Positions 36,476 through 47,700 of a stretch of DNA of 64,000 bases are shown here, one piece after another. Every line of letters starts with the position of its first letter. Positions within the stretch are counted from its first letter, which is position 1. Source of the stretch: Liquidambar formosana (Eukaryota; Streptophyta; Magnoliopsida; Saxifragales; Altingiaceae); the NCBI GenBank assembly GCA_039720395.1, contig CM077832.1, forward strand, positions 29,871,763-29,935,762, written 5' to 3'. A program made the position numbers and the translations under genes. Under the pieces are notes generated by a model. It saw only the letters and a list, made by a program, of their open reading frames with translations, was not told the DNA's origin and made no database searches.

Positions 36476-37925
36476 CCCGCTTGCATTCTTGGTGTTTTGG
36501 TGGATTTTTCTTGACAAAAAGGTCACGAGAGAAAAGCTATTCTAAGCACACCCTCATGGGTGTAGTGACAGGCTCTCCCAATTTTGTTTTTTTAATAATG
36601 TGGTAACAGTCACATCAATACATTCATCTTTTTGTGTCATCTAAATAATTGACAAATTAATATTCACATCATTAATGAAAAAAATATAAAATAAAATTAG
36701 AGATTAATAACATTTTCATATATATTATATACAGAGTATAAATTGGTCGGGCTGGCCAGCCAATGCAGGTAGCATGCGGGACCTCATCACACTGCATGGA
36801 GCCATGGTGACTTCGGTAGATTAAAACACAGAGTTTATATATGTAGGTGGTTCAAAGACATCATTCAATTTTATCAATTTCACCTACGGTTGAAAGCATT
36901 TATGCCAAAAAAAAAGAAAAAAAAAATTGTTTAGAAAAAATAATGTAAACCACGTGGAAGTCTAGTGTCATTATAATTGTAGTTTTTATTTGCTGTTGTT
37001 CTCTCAGGTTATTGTTATTCCTAATTACAATGATTACACTGTTTTCATACCATCTTAATAAAACATCTATTTTGTTGTATATGTGGAAGTGCTTGGAGGC
37101 AATCCGGAGGGATGCACCGAGTTATCCAAGCCTCTTGTTGAGGAAGAATTTTTAGGTTTGACTCTCATTTATTACTTTTTTTTTTTTTAGGTTATTTGTA
37201 TGGACTTCTATCGTATAATTATTTTTTGAATATTAGATAGTGGGATTTTATGTTTTCAAATAATAAATTATATGAGTAAACACTTCAGAATCTCCTTAAT
37301 ACAAAATAAACTAAATAAATAAAAAAATAAAGGAGCTAGCTTGGACGGTTAGATTTGATTGCTTGGATTGGATTATGTTGAAGCTTTAGCCGTTCATAAA
37401 CCAGTTGCTGCATTAGACATTTTTATTTGCTAGGACTCCATCATAAAGAAGCGAGGACATGTTTGTTTGGGTACGTGTAGTGATTACAGACCTTGTTCCT
37501 CCATGAGATCAGAATTAATTTGAGGCAGCACTACTTGGATACATTTGGCAATTTCTGACGGGAGCTACTGCAACAAGAAACCCTTCTATTGGACCCATTA
37601 CGTGCTTTGGATAATGTGCTATGCTAGCTGCCATTGATGTGACTCACTGTACATGCAAGTGTTCAGTTTGAATTTTCACACAAGAATAGGTGGAGTATTT
37701 GCCTGACGGAACTGAGAGGCCTTAATGGATGAGGGAATCCAGCTGCTATTAATGACGAGGATTTGCCAGTCTTTGGGGGTCTTGGGTGCTTCCACGATAC
37801 CCCAGAATTAGCCGCCTTTGGGTAAAGAACTTTTGTTTGCTCCACCTGCTGTCGCAGGCCAGTGGCAGGATATTTGATGCTGACCTCTGACCAGTAGTGC
37901 TTCAATCTTCTTACTACTGTATTAA
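36476..37925. other. No supported gene
   Basis: AT-rich to about 37380, then a stretch (37380-37920) of more even composition without a convincing frame or splice pattern. It may be an old gene or element remnant, which I do not recognise. Confidence 0.35.
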
Positions 37926-37934
37926 TTTATTTAT

Positions 37935-38625
37935 GGGTAAATTATAATAAGATCCCTATAAAATGTGATTATTACAAATACATCCCTTCATGTTTTTAAA
38001 ATTACACTGATATTCCATACTTTACAAAATAAACTACAAAAAGACCCCTCCTTTTAACTTCCATCCATTAATCCGTTAAATCATGTTCAAATTTTTTAAA
38101 AATACCTTAACTACCCCTTAGTGGATGATAACTTCCATGTTAAATGCATATAACTCTCCAGTCCAATAATTCATCCAATACTTTTGAATTTTTTAATTAT
38201 TATTGATAAACAACTAAAAGATAATATAGATATAAGAAAAATGTTAAAAAAAAATTTAAAATTTTCTTTCCAACTGATGTGACAGTTGTTAAATTTGTTC
38301 CTTAGAAACAATTATTTATTTAACTAAATTTTTAATTGATTTGCAAAATAAAAAATAAAAAAATTGATTTGCCAAGTTGTCACCTCATTTGAGTAAGTAG
38401 ATTTGAGTAAAAAAAAAAGGACTATGTAGCATTACTCATATGTAAAAATAAATAAAAAGAATTATTACAATGGAAATGCACGTATAGAGGTGGCAAATGA
38501 GGTGGCAACTTAGCAAATCAATTTTTTTTTTTTTTTTACACATCAATTAAATAGATAATTGTTTCTAATGAGCAAATCTGACGGTTGCCACATCAGTTGG
38601 ACAAAAATTTAAGCTTTTTGGCATT

Positions 38626-38684
<59 letters not shown>

Positions 38685-38970
38685 CTTTTAGTTGTTTATC
38701 AATAAATAAATAAATAAATCAAATGTGCTAGATGAATGTGTTGAACTGATGAGTTATATGCATTTAACATAGAAGTTGTCATCCAATAAGGGTAATTAGA
38801 GTATTTTGAAAAAAATTGAAAGTGATTTAACTGATTAATGGACTTAGGTTAAAGGGAGAGGTCTTTTTATAGTTTATTTTGTAAAATAAAGGGTTTTAAT
38901 GTAATTTCAAAAACATGGAGATCTATTTGTAATTATCAGATTTTAAAGGGGGTCTTAGTGTAATTTATCC
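37935..38970. mobile_element. Mutator-like foldback element with long terminal inverted repeats
   Basis: The whole 1036 bp is two inverted arms. The ends are GGGTAAATTATAATAAGATC and, complemented, GGATAAATTACACTAAGACC; pairing continues for at least 300 bp per arm and weakly to the centre near 38440. It is flanked by a perfect 9-bp duplication TTTATTTAT (37926-37934 and 38971-38979), the length expected for Mutator-type insertion. A (TA)n run at 38632-38682 has expanded in the right arm only. No coding frame is present. Confidence 0.85.
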
Positions 38971-39239
38971 TTTATTTATTGATATTGATTTATTTTGTCT
39001 TTTCCATTCTTAGGTTCAGAAAATTGTTTGACCATGTATGTCCTTTTGGGTTGTAGGCCCCACCGACGACTACTTAGGCTACTAGCCTAACTGCACTGAA
39101 GGCTCCTAATCCCCACGCAAACTCTAGGGAGTAATTGGTAATTATGAATAAACCAACTAGGTTAATGGTGCTTCTCAAACCCTAGACCCAAGGCCATTTG
39201 GTTTTTGGGTAATCCTCCTTTGCCTCATGTTTTACCTTA

Positions 39240-39852
39240 GAGCATCTCCAGCCATGTGAGCTAAATTAAGTATGCTATTACTATTTTAGCATATATTATA
39301 ATGTAAAATGCTATAATTTAGCATAATGTGTTCCAATGATGCAAATAAACATAGTGTGCTATTTTTTACCACAACTTTAACTTTTTCCACAGATTTAAGG
39401 TCTCGTAAGATAGTGAATGAGATATATCGTAGATCAAATGCAATGTTGCTTGAGTGGGATGAATGAGTTAAAAAAAAAGGGTATGTCTTCTGATTTTTTT
39501 TTAAATTTTTTATATATATAAGATTTCAATATTATTTTTGAAAATATTATATTTATTTATGGGCTGTTTGATTATTGAGAAAATTTTGGAAGAAAAATGG
39601 AAGAAAAGAAATTGCTGGTGTGTTTGGTTGTTGAGAAAAGGAGGAAAAGTTGACATGGCAAATATAGCAATAGGTCACCCTTGTGCCAAATATAGCACAA
39701 GCGTGAGCTATTGCTATATTTAGCACATGCATTTAGCACACCATTTTTTTTTTTTTTGAGAAAATTTTAGCACCCCATTGAAACATCCCAACTTGTGCTA
39801 AATGTTATAATATAGCAATAGCACACCATATACCTCACCCTTTGAGATGCTC
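39240..39852 (+). mobile_element. Harbinger-like element, copy 1
   Basis: The ends are GAGCATCTCCAGCCATG and, complemented, GAGCATCTCAAAGGGTG, between TTA duplications at 39237-39239 and 39853-39855. An inverted relative of similar structure lies at 43146-43716. Both carry AGCTATTGC(T)(A)TATTTAGCAC phrases and ACTCATTCATCCCACTC or its complement. Confidence 0.75.
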
Positions 39853-40318
39853 TTACTATATGTCTTTAAAAGGGTAAAATTATGAAATTCACTAATATGA
39901 TTAAATTTTAAAAATTAAAAATCCTCCTAAATGTATATAATAAGACAAAGTGTGCAATAATGTAGTATTACCCTTAGGTTATGTTTGTTTGGTTGGAATA
40001 GAATGAGTAAGAATAGAATTTAATTCCTTATTTAAAATAGTTTAAAATTGAATAAAATTGAAATAAATATTACAAAGTGAATATCATTATAATTCACTAA
40101 TACTGATAGATTCCATTTCGATTTAATTATTTCATACAAACATCTTGTTTGGAATGAATTGAAATGGGATTTCTTTTTATTCATTCCATTCCATTCTAAC
40201 CAAACAAACGCGGCCTTAGTTCTTTCCCCTAACCCTCCAAAAGTTGGGAATCAATCTTTATACGACCCTCCAAAAACTGAAATCAATCTTTATACAGCAC
40301 TATATAGCACATGTGTGT

Positions 40319-40458
40319 CTCATTATATGTGTTTTGGTTTTATTCCAATCACCTTTTTACTTGCCAATGTTATCTCTGCAGATAAAGATGAAGGGGATGG
40401 AAGCAATAGCTTTTCTTATTAATTATGAATTGCTTATTATTAAAAAAAAAAAAAAAAA
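40319..40458 (+). mobile_element. Short retroposed sequence with poly(A) and a 15-bp target duplication
   Basis: ATAGCACATGTGTGT occurs at 40304-40318 and again at 40459-40473. Between them lie about 122 bp ending in an A(18) tract. The plus frame through it reads FGFIPITFLLANVISADKDE then GDGSNSFSY and a stop, so it could be a truncated mRNA 3' end, but I do not recognise the source. Confidence 0.65.
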
Positions 40459-40473
40459 ATAGCACATGTGTGT

Positions 40474-41728
40474 TGTAGGTGGACCTGTTTTAGTTATATT
40501 CTCATTGTATGTTATTAGCTAGTTGTTAACTTGTGCAGAGGCACAGTAAAACAATCAAATAATAGTTAGTAGAAGAAAAAAAAATTGTAAGGCTCCTGAG
40601 AAAAAAAAATGTAATGATTGTTTCTAGTATTTTCTAAATGAGGAGAGTAGAGAATTGTCAATAAATAAAGATTAGTTATTTTAATTGTTTTCTATCATGA
40701 AGAAGATGGAAAATTAGATAGAAATATAGATGACTAGTGAGAGGAAAAATAATATAAAATTTAATTTAAAAAAATTATTTTTTTACATTTATATTTGATA
40801 TATTTTAAATGAATGTTGGTTTCTTCAAATGTTTTCTTATATGGGATGATGCCGTAACAGCATAAGAATTCCACTAATCGGTTTGCTTGCACCATTTTAC
40901 GCGTGATATGTGATAATAGAACTATTTTATAGAATGACTACTCATTAACGATGTGCAAAAAACAACCAAATCCGTCAAGACAAACCAATCTGCTCCATTC
41001 CGCATCGACCCAAACGGTTTAAGAGGTTAGGTGGCGCAATTTAGACAGATTGAGCAATAAAATAGGTTATTTGGTTTGGTTGATAGGTTAAACTTTGTCA
41101 AACCGCCAATAAACAAACATCTTTTTTTTTTTTTTTTATTTTATTTAAACCAATGTCTTTAATAATATATCTATAAAATTATAAAAATCAAATAACTCTA
41201 ATTTTATAATTAAGTATTATCTTATTAGTTCTTTGCTAGGATATGAGGTTTTGGGTCCTTCAACCTTTAATAACATTAACGATCACTAATTTTATCAACA
41301 TTGATCAAATGTTTTTTCTCATAAAATCATAATTTTCATATTTGGAGTAAAAATAATAATGTAAGTATGTATCAAGCTTTATTTAACCACCTTAAGTAAT
41401 TATATTTTCTTGACTTATTAATATACTTACAACGGAGTAATTAGCTAAAGCCCAATATATTAAAAATCCCCCAATTAGAAAGGGTATGATACAACCTGCC
41501 CAAATCATTTGTGACAAACTGCTTAAAAAAAAAACCAATCCACTGGTTTTTAGCACTTACGGTAATTTGGCGGCGAGTTAGAAAATTTGTAACCCTTTAT
41601 GAGTGGTTTGGTTGATAATTTTTTTCTAAACCGCTCTGATCCGCGCATAACCCTATTACTCATAGGAAATGTAGATGTAGAGAGAAACTATCTAAGCAAA
41701 AAAGTAAAAAAAAAAAAAAAAAAAAGGG
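40474..41728. other. No gene seen
   Basis: AT-rich spacer with a 16-base T tract at 41123 and an A tract of about 21 at 41705-41726. Confidence 0.4.
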
Positions 41729-41892
41729 GGAGAAATTACATTTTGGTGAGCACTTTGTAACTTAATACAAAATAGAGGGTATCGTCAGTCAAGTTGCAAC
41801 GAATGAACTCTATATGTGCTTTAAAATGACTATGAATTTTCTTTGTTTGGTATTAAATTGGCAAGTGCTCATCAAAACGTAATTTCTCTAGA
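41729..41892. mobile_element. Inverted-repeat MITE, fifth copy of the family at 16968 and 21143
   Basis: GAGAAATTACATTTTGGTGA on the left and, complemented, GAGAAATTACGTTTTGATGA on the right enclose the CTTAATAC(C)AAA and TTGGTATTAA blocks shared with 16968-17298 and 21143-21495. The downstream ACACGTGGCATCTA phrase is also shared with 17380. Confidence 0.65.
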
Positions 41893-43145
41893 AAAAAATA
41901 CAGATAATCGATTTATGTAACACGTGGCATCTAACAGATTCTTATTTTTATATATATATAGATGAGTTTTTTTCTTTTTATTTTTCTTTTTGTTTTTTTT
42001 ATCTTTATATAATGGTTAGGATCATGCGATATAAATTTCATCCACAAATTCTTAAACGATTCTTGAGCAATTAAACCTTGCAAGATCCAAAGGCCTCATT
42101 ATTATGTCAATTATTTTTTTAATTTCTAAAGTATTTCGAAGACCATTGGACTTGTGGGATAGGAGAGAGAGAGAGATAGAGAGGGTTTGTTCTCTTAAAC
42201 TTTCTATTAACATTAGACCATTCTCAAGCAATTATACCGATTATGTCGGTTTATTGGATTGGATTACAACAAGATCTTACATCTATATTTATTTGCTCAG
42301 TAAATATAAGAAGAAATTAAAATAAAACGTTGTAAATTTTGGTTTGGTAAGCACAAGGATTTTAAAATCGTCCAAAAGAAAAGAAGCAAAAGTGAAAATT
42401 AAAGAAGAATTTTAATACCTTGCTATTGGCATCGTAACCTAATGGCATTTACCTCATTTGTTAATTACTTTTAAAGTGAGTGATCTCAAATTCAAGTTTA
42501 TCGTTAAACATTGATATCCACTTTTTTATATTATTAAGGGTAGTTAGATTTAGGGGTATGTTCTATCAATTGTCTAATTAAAAGAAACAAAGGAATTCTA
42601 AAACCCTAAAACCTTGTAACTACATAATGAAAAATGAAAATAATGGTAATACCACTATTATCATTGCCATTACAGAAGGTGAAATTTTATAAATTCGAAA
42701 ATACTTTGTAGCCTATGCCTAGGGCTATGCTAAAAAATAAATTGGACACCATTATTTATCATAGTTACTAATAAAGATTGCTTATCTTAGGACTAGTTTC
42801 AGTCCCTCCCAATTTTTGGCTAAACAAATAATGACATCGCTTATCTTAGTACCGATAATAAGGAAAACACCTGTTTTTTTTTTTTTTTTTTTTTTGATCA
42901 ATAGGTGAGGAGGAGGCCACCCATCTTGATAGCACTGTTTAATTGGCTACGAAGGCCCAAGCTAAATCAACATTCCTCCACATTCGTATGCAAACTATTG
43001 AAGTTAAGTCATAATATAGAAAGTGCTAGCAAATTAAACTTTGCAGCATACAAGAGGTTTTTGCAGGCGGACCTTTACAAGTGAATCTTCGTCCTACTGT
43101 ATTCAACATCATCGTTTTGATTTTTTTCTCTCCAGTCTGTCCTAA

Positions 43146-43716
43146 GAACATTTCCAATGGTGAGCTATATGGTGTTCTATTGTTATATTATAACATTTAG
43201 TACAAATTAGGATGTTCCAATGGTGAGCTAAATGCATGTGCTAAATATAGCAATAACTCATCCTTGTGCTATATTTGGCACAAGGGTGAGCTATTGCTTT
43301 ATTTGCTATGTCAGATTTTCCTCCCTTTCTCAACAGCCAAACACACTAGTAACTTCTTTTCTTCTATTTTTTTTCCAAAATTTTCTCAGTAACCAAATAG
43401 CCATAAATAAATACAATATTTTCAAAAATAATATTGAAATCTTATATATAAAAAAAAAAAAAATATAGAAAACATATCATTTTTTTAACTCATTCATCCC
43501 ACTCAAGCAACATTACATTTTACCCACGATATACCTCATTTATTATCTTACGAGATCTTAAATCTGTAAAAAAAGTTAAAGTGATGGCAAAAAATAACAC
43601 ATTACATTTATTTGTATCATTGAAGCACATTATATTAAATTATAGCATTTGATACTATAACATGTGTTAAAATAGTAATAACACACCTTATTTAGCTCAC
43701 ATGATGGGAGATACTC
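43146..43716 (-). mobile_element. Harbinger-like element, copy 2 (inverted relative to 39240)
   Basis: The ends GAACATTTCCAATGG and, complemented, GAGTATCTCCCATCATG sit between TAA triplets at 43143-43145 and 43717-43719. The sequence aligns by eye with the complement of 39240-39852 along its length. The 41960-43140 spacer before it is AT-rich and gene-free apart from a 22-base T tract at 42875. Confidence 0.75.
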
Positions 43717-43959
43717 TAAGTGTGCAAAAAAGTTTTAATTGGTAGGCACGTACGTTGAAAATAACCATGGGCAAAGATCTTCAAAGAACAAGAAAGCTAT
43801 TTAATGTATCCATATTGGGAAGAGGACCTTTCGTCATTGTATCGATTTTTTTCATGTAAATTTCTTATAGGTTTTCATTTTTAAGGGAAAATAAGAATTG
43901 TTTTAAGTTTTTAGTTTAGGGCTTAACCAGTGGATCCAACAACTAGGGCAAAGTGAAAG

Positions 43960-44118
43960 GGGAGGTATGGTTTCCTTTTATACGGACGGATGGGGGAGGG
44001 TGACGAACCAAACGGACGAACCAGAGGGAGGTAGGTCTTCCTTTTATACTCCGTAGACTATAGATATTCTCCCTATTGTTGAAGCCCACGCCCCCATCTG
44101 GTCTGTTCTTTCAAAAAA
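43960..44118 (+). promoter_or_regulatory. IPMS promoter and 5' leader region
   Basis: TTTTATAC occurs at about 43977 and again at 44044 within a partial duplication sharing GGAGGTAKG...TTCCTTTTATAC. The second copy lies about 75 bp before the ATG and is the better TATA candidate. The interval is GC-richer than the upstream spacer. The Harbinger-like element at 43146-43716 ends about 400 bp upstream of the start codon. Confidence 0.45.
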
Positions 44119-44780
44119 ATGGCTTCTTTCCTCATGAACCCTAACTTCTGCCCCACAGCCGCTGCCACCACCATTTTCTCTCTCAAAACCAAACGCCAAC
44201 CTTACTCTCTCTCCTTCAATCCCTCAACCCACCACACCCCCAAAACACCATCCTTCGCCACCATCATCTGCTCTCTCCAACGCTGCCCCCGTCCCGAATA
44301 CGTCCCCAACCACATCTCCGACCCCTTATACGTTCGCGTATTTGACACCACTCTCCGAGATGGCGAGCAATCCCCCGGCGCCACCATGACAGTTGAGCAA
44401 AAGCTCAAGATCGCCCACCAACTGGCCAAGCTCGGCGTCGATATTATCGAGGCCGGCTTCCCTGCCTCCTCGAACCAGGACCGCCAGGCCGTACAACTGA
44501 TCGCAGAGGAGGTAGGGAACACGGTTGATGAGGACGGCCACGTGCCGGTGATTTGCGCGTTGGCGCGGTGTACCAAGGACGATATCGACGCGGCATGGGA
44601 GGCGGTGAAGTACGCGAGGAAGCCGAGGATACATACATTTATTGCGACGAGCGAGATTCATATGGACTATAAGTTGAAAATGACGAAGGAGGAGGTGCTC
44701 GAGAAGGCGACGAGTATGGTGCGTTACGCGCGTGCTTTGGGCTGCAATGATGTCGAGTTTAGCCCCGAAGATGCTGGGAG
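44119..44780 (+). CDS. IPMS: IPMS exon 1
   Basis: The first ATG after the TATA candidate opens the frame, preceded by CAAAAAA. The exon is GC-rich (CpG-rich from 44330) compared with everything around it. It ends ...GAAGATGCTGGGAG before GTTAGA, splitting an Arg codon (phase 2). A reading-through frame of 23 extra codons into the intron is an artefact. A (CT)n run starts 12 bp into the intron. Confidence 0.93.
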
Positions 44781-47700
44781 GTTAGATTTTGACTCTCCTC
44801 TCTCTCTCTCTCTCTCTCTCTATAAAAGACGAAGGACAATTATAACATAGAATCGCATCCGGAGTTGGTTCTTATGTACAAACATCGCTCGTGATGTAGA
44901 GGTAGTTGCAGAGCGGGGGAAGAGAGAGCTCTCTTCGTCATGGGGCTGTTATCGGTTTGAAACAGGGTGGTTATGGGTTTGCTAGACAATGGGTCTGATT
45001 GTTAATACATGTTGAGCGAGTAGGGGTGGGTCAGGTTAGCGTTTGGGATGTTGGAGGTGGGGAAGATGAAGAGGCTGGTTTCCAGAATCCAGATCGTGCC
45101 TTTTTTGATGGGATTAAAAAATAAATTAACAATTAGAGCATAATGAAACGTCCTATTTTATTTAGGGGTATTTGCGTCATTTTAGCTGCTTTTTAAAAAT
45201 CCTTTTGAGACTATTATTCTGACAGGGTGGCAGTGTAGTAAAAGACATGAGAGTGGGGTGCATCTGGAATTATGTCAGATGCCAGAGGTTGGTTCTATCA
45301 CTGCACTAGTAAAGTATATGTTTGGTTTAAGCGGGCTAATATAGTGGTGAGGGATGAAGCGAAGGGTAGGATTAAGACAAGTTAGGGTTGGAACCTCTCC
45401 AATTGTACCAAGAAAAAAACATTATATGTTTGATTTTAGTGTTCTTTGAAATCCAAGGAAGTTGGGCACAACTTTGAAACAAGAAGCTAGCTCGAAATAC
45501 AAATTGATATGAGAATATTGAAATCTTGGACATTCCATTTGCAACCATAACTGGAACTTTTACATATATAAATGGACAATTTGATGAATTAACTAAGAAC
45601 GTTGAAACTTGTCCTACTTGAAATTTTTTCTTTCTTATCCTTTTATTTTTATAAATAAACTAAGAGACATTATATACATTCTTAAATTTATAATTTGCTA
45701 GTAGTTAAGAATATTTTGTTGTGGAGCCCATTTTTTTTCCCCTATAGTCAGATATGGACTGCTCATTATTGGCATTTTAGTGAAGTATTGAATTTTTATA
45801 GGCTTTGCAATCATTGTTGGGTTTTAAAAGCCTCACAATTTCTTAATTGGAGTTCGGAAGCCCATGGAAATCATGTGAAAGGAATTTGGTGATGTGGATG
45901 AGCCCCTTAAAGTTTAATTTCAAAAAGGAAGAAGGAGGGAAATTCCAAGCGCTCTGCACTAGCAGATGATTAAAGGATATAAATTCATTGAATTTGAAGA
46001 AGTTAGAAATTTAGGGGTATCTTAGTGAATTTACAAATTTTAGTTTGATTGGTTTTGAGTTTGTTGGCGTTTCGTTATGGGTTGAGTTAATTACTGTCGT
46101 ATTGTTAGGAATTAGTCAAGCCATTTTTAGAATTTAATTAGTCCTCTTTTGCTAGAAATTGCCTATTCTAAGAAGAATTTATTTTCTTAAAATTTCTGTT
46201 TTCTAATGGGTTTCTATGTCTTGGAGCTTCCATATTGATTCTTATTTAGTTACTATAGGAAGTCTTTTAATTATTTCAGTATGAGTTCCAATATAGAAAG
46301 TAAGTGGCATACTTTAACTAGTCATAATTGTGAAAAGCGCACAAGGTGTAGGAGGGTGCAGGGCCTGATCTTCGCCTTGGCCTAGGCGAGGCAGTTTCCT
46401 TTAAGCATGCTTTGAGTGTGCTTTTTGGGGATTTTTTCAAAGACTAAGGCACATAAAAGGTGTGCCTGTAGATGTGGAAGCACATCCATTTTTTTGCGCT
46501 TTTTGGCTTTGTTTTGTTTAAGAAAGCCAGCTACTTTTTTGTTTTCTTTTTAACCAAGGCCAGATGTATGCCATTTACACTTTAACCCTAGTACTTTGTA
46601 GATTTTTGGTTTGTGTTAAAATATTAACGCCACTTAGGCTCAGCTTTTGGGCAAAAGGAGGTTTGTTACCGACACGCATATGTCCAATTCAAAAAAAATG
46701 CGCACAAATGCATGCCCAGTGCCAAAAATGTATGCAGAGCATGATTATCATTCCAATTTTAATGCTGTGGGCATTTTTTGCGCATTTCATCTCGGGGCGT
46801 GCCTAGAACGCGTTTTTTGTTTTTTATTTTTAAACTTTGCATGCAACCAAATCACCTTAGCTAATCTCTCAATCTTCCTAAGCTCCACATTGACACCCCC
46901 AACGAACTTTAGGCATATTATTTTTAAGACCCGAGATCAATTCAAAACAGCTCACAAGAAGAACCAGATTCATCAACTTCTTTTCATCTACTTCAGAGAA
47001 TAAAATGGTGTTGTCTGTGAATTGAAGATGCGTGACTCTAACTCTTTCCTTACCCACCTCAAATCCTTTCACCACCTCTATATCCCCTGCCTTGACAATC
47101 ATCCTTCTATGAACATCGACCAATAGGGTGAAAAGGATTGGGGAAAGTAGATCCTCTTGTCTTAGGCCTCTAGGAGCCTTGAACCACTGTTGTGCTTGCC
47201 ATTAACCATAACCGCAAAGTTCATAGGGATAAGACTCCCTCTTAGCCATCTTTCCCACCTCTCTCCAAAACCTTTATTTTCTAGGATAAAATCAAGAAAA
47301 TCTAATCCACATGATCATATGTCTTCTCAAAGTCCAGTTTGACAATTAATCCCCGCTTCTTCCTCTTCTTGTAGTCTTCCATCACCTCATTGGCAACAAG
47401 CACAACATCAAGGACTTGCTTCCCTTTAACAAAGTCACCTTGAGCTTTAGAAACTATATCACCAAGCACTTTCCTAAGTCTTTGTGACAAGACCTTAACC
47501 ACTATCTTATAAATACTAGTTGCGTAGCTAATTGGTTTGAAATCTTTACCGCAAATAGACCTCTCTTTAGGGATCAAGCATATGAAAGAAGCATTAGTGC
47601 AACTATTAACAACTCTATTATCTTATAACTCCTTAAAGACCTCTAAGATATCCTTATTAATCATCTCCTAGCACTCTTGAAACAAAGCCATTAGAAGCCA

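Noticed and set aside
35909..36514. 201-codon plus frame and 118-codon minus frame
   Set aside because: Both are produced by the minisatellite; composition is repetitive F/L or K with no domain.
37663..37905. 80-codon minus frame in a stretch of balanced composition
   Set aside because: No recognisable protein, no splice context.
42875..43110. Antisense retroposon tail (T tract followed by GATCAATAGG)
   Set aside because: Looks like a LINE or SINE 3' end, but no body or target duplication could be shown.
44202..44661. Minus-strand frames of 124 and 111 codons
   Set aside because: Shadows of the GC-rich IPMS exon 1.
44781..44850. IPMS exon 1 continuing to a stop at 44850
   Set aside because: The family sequence continues at exon 2 (SNKEFLY) and a good GT donor is present; the extension is (CT)n.
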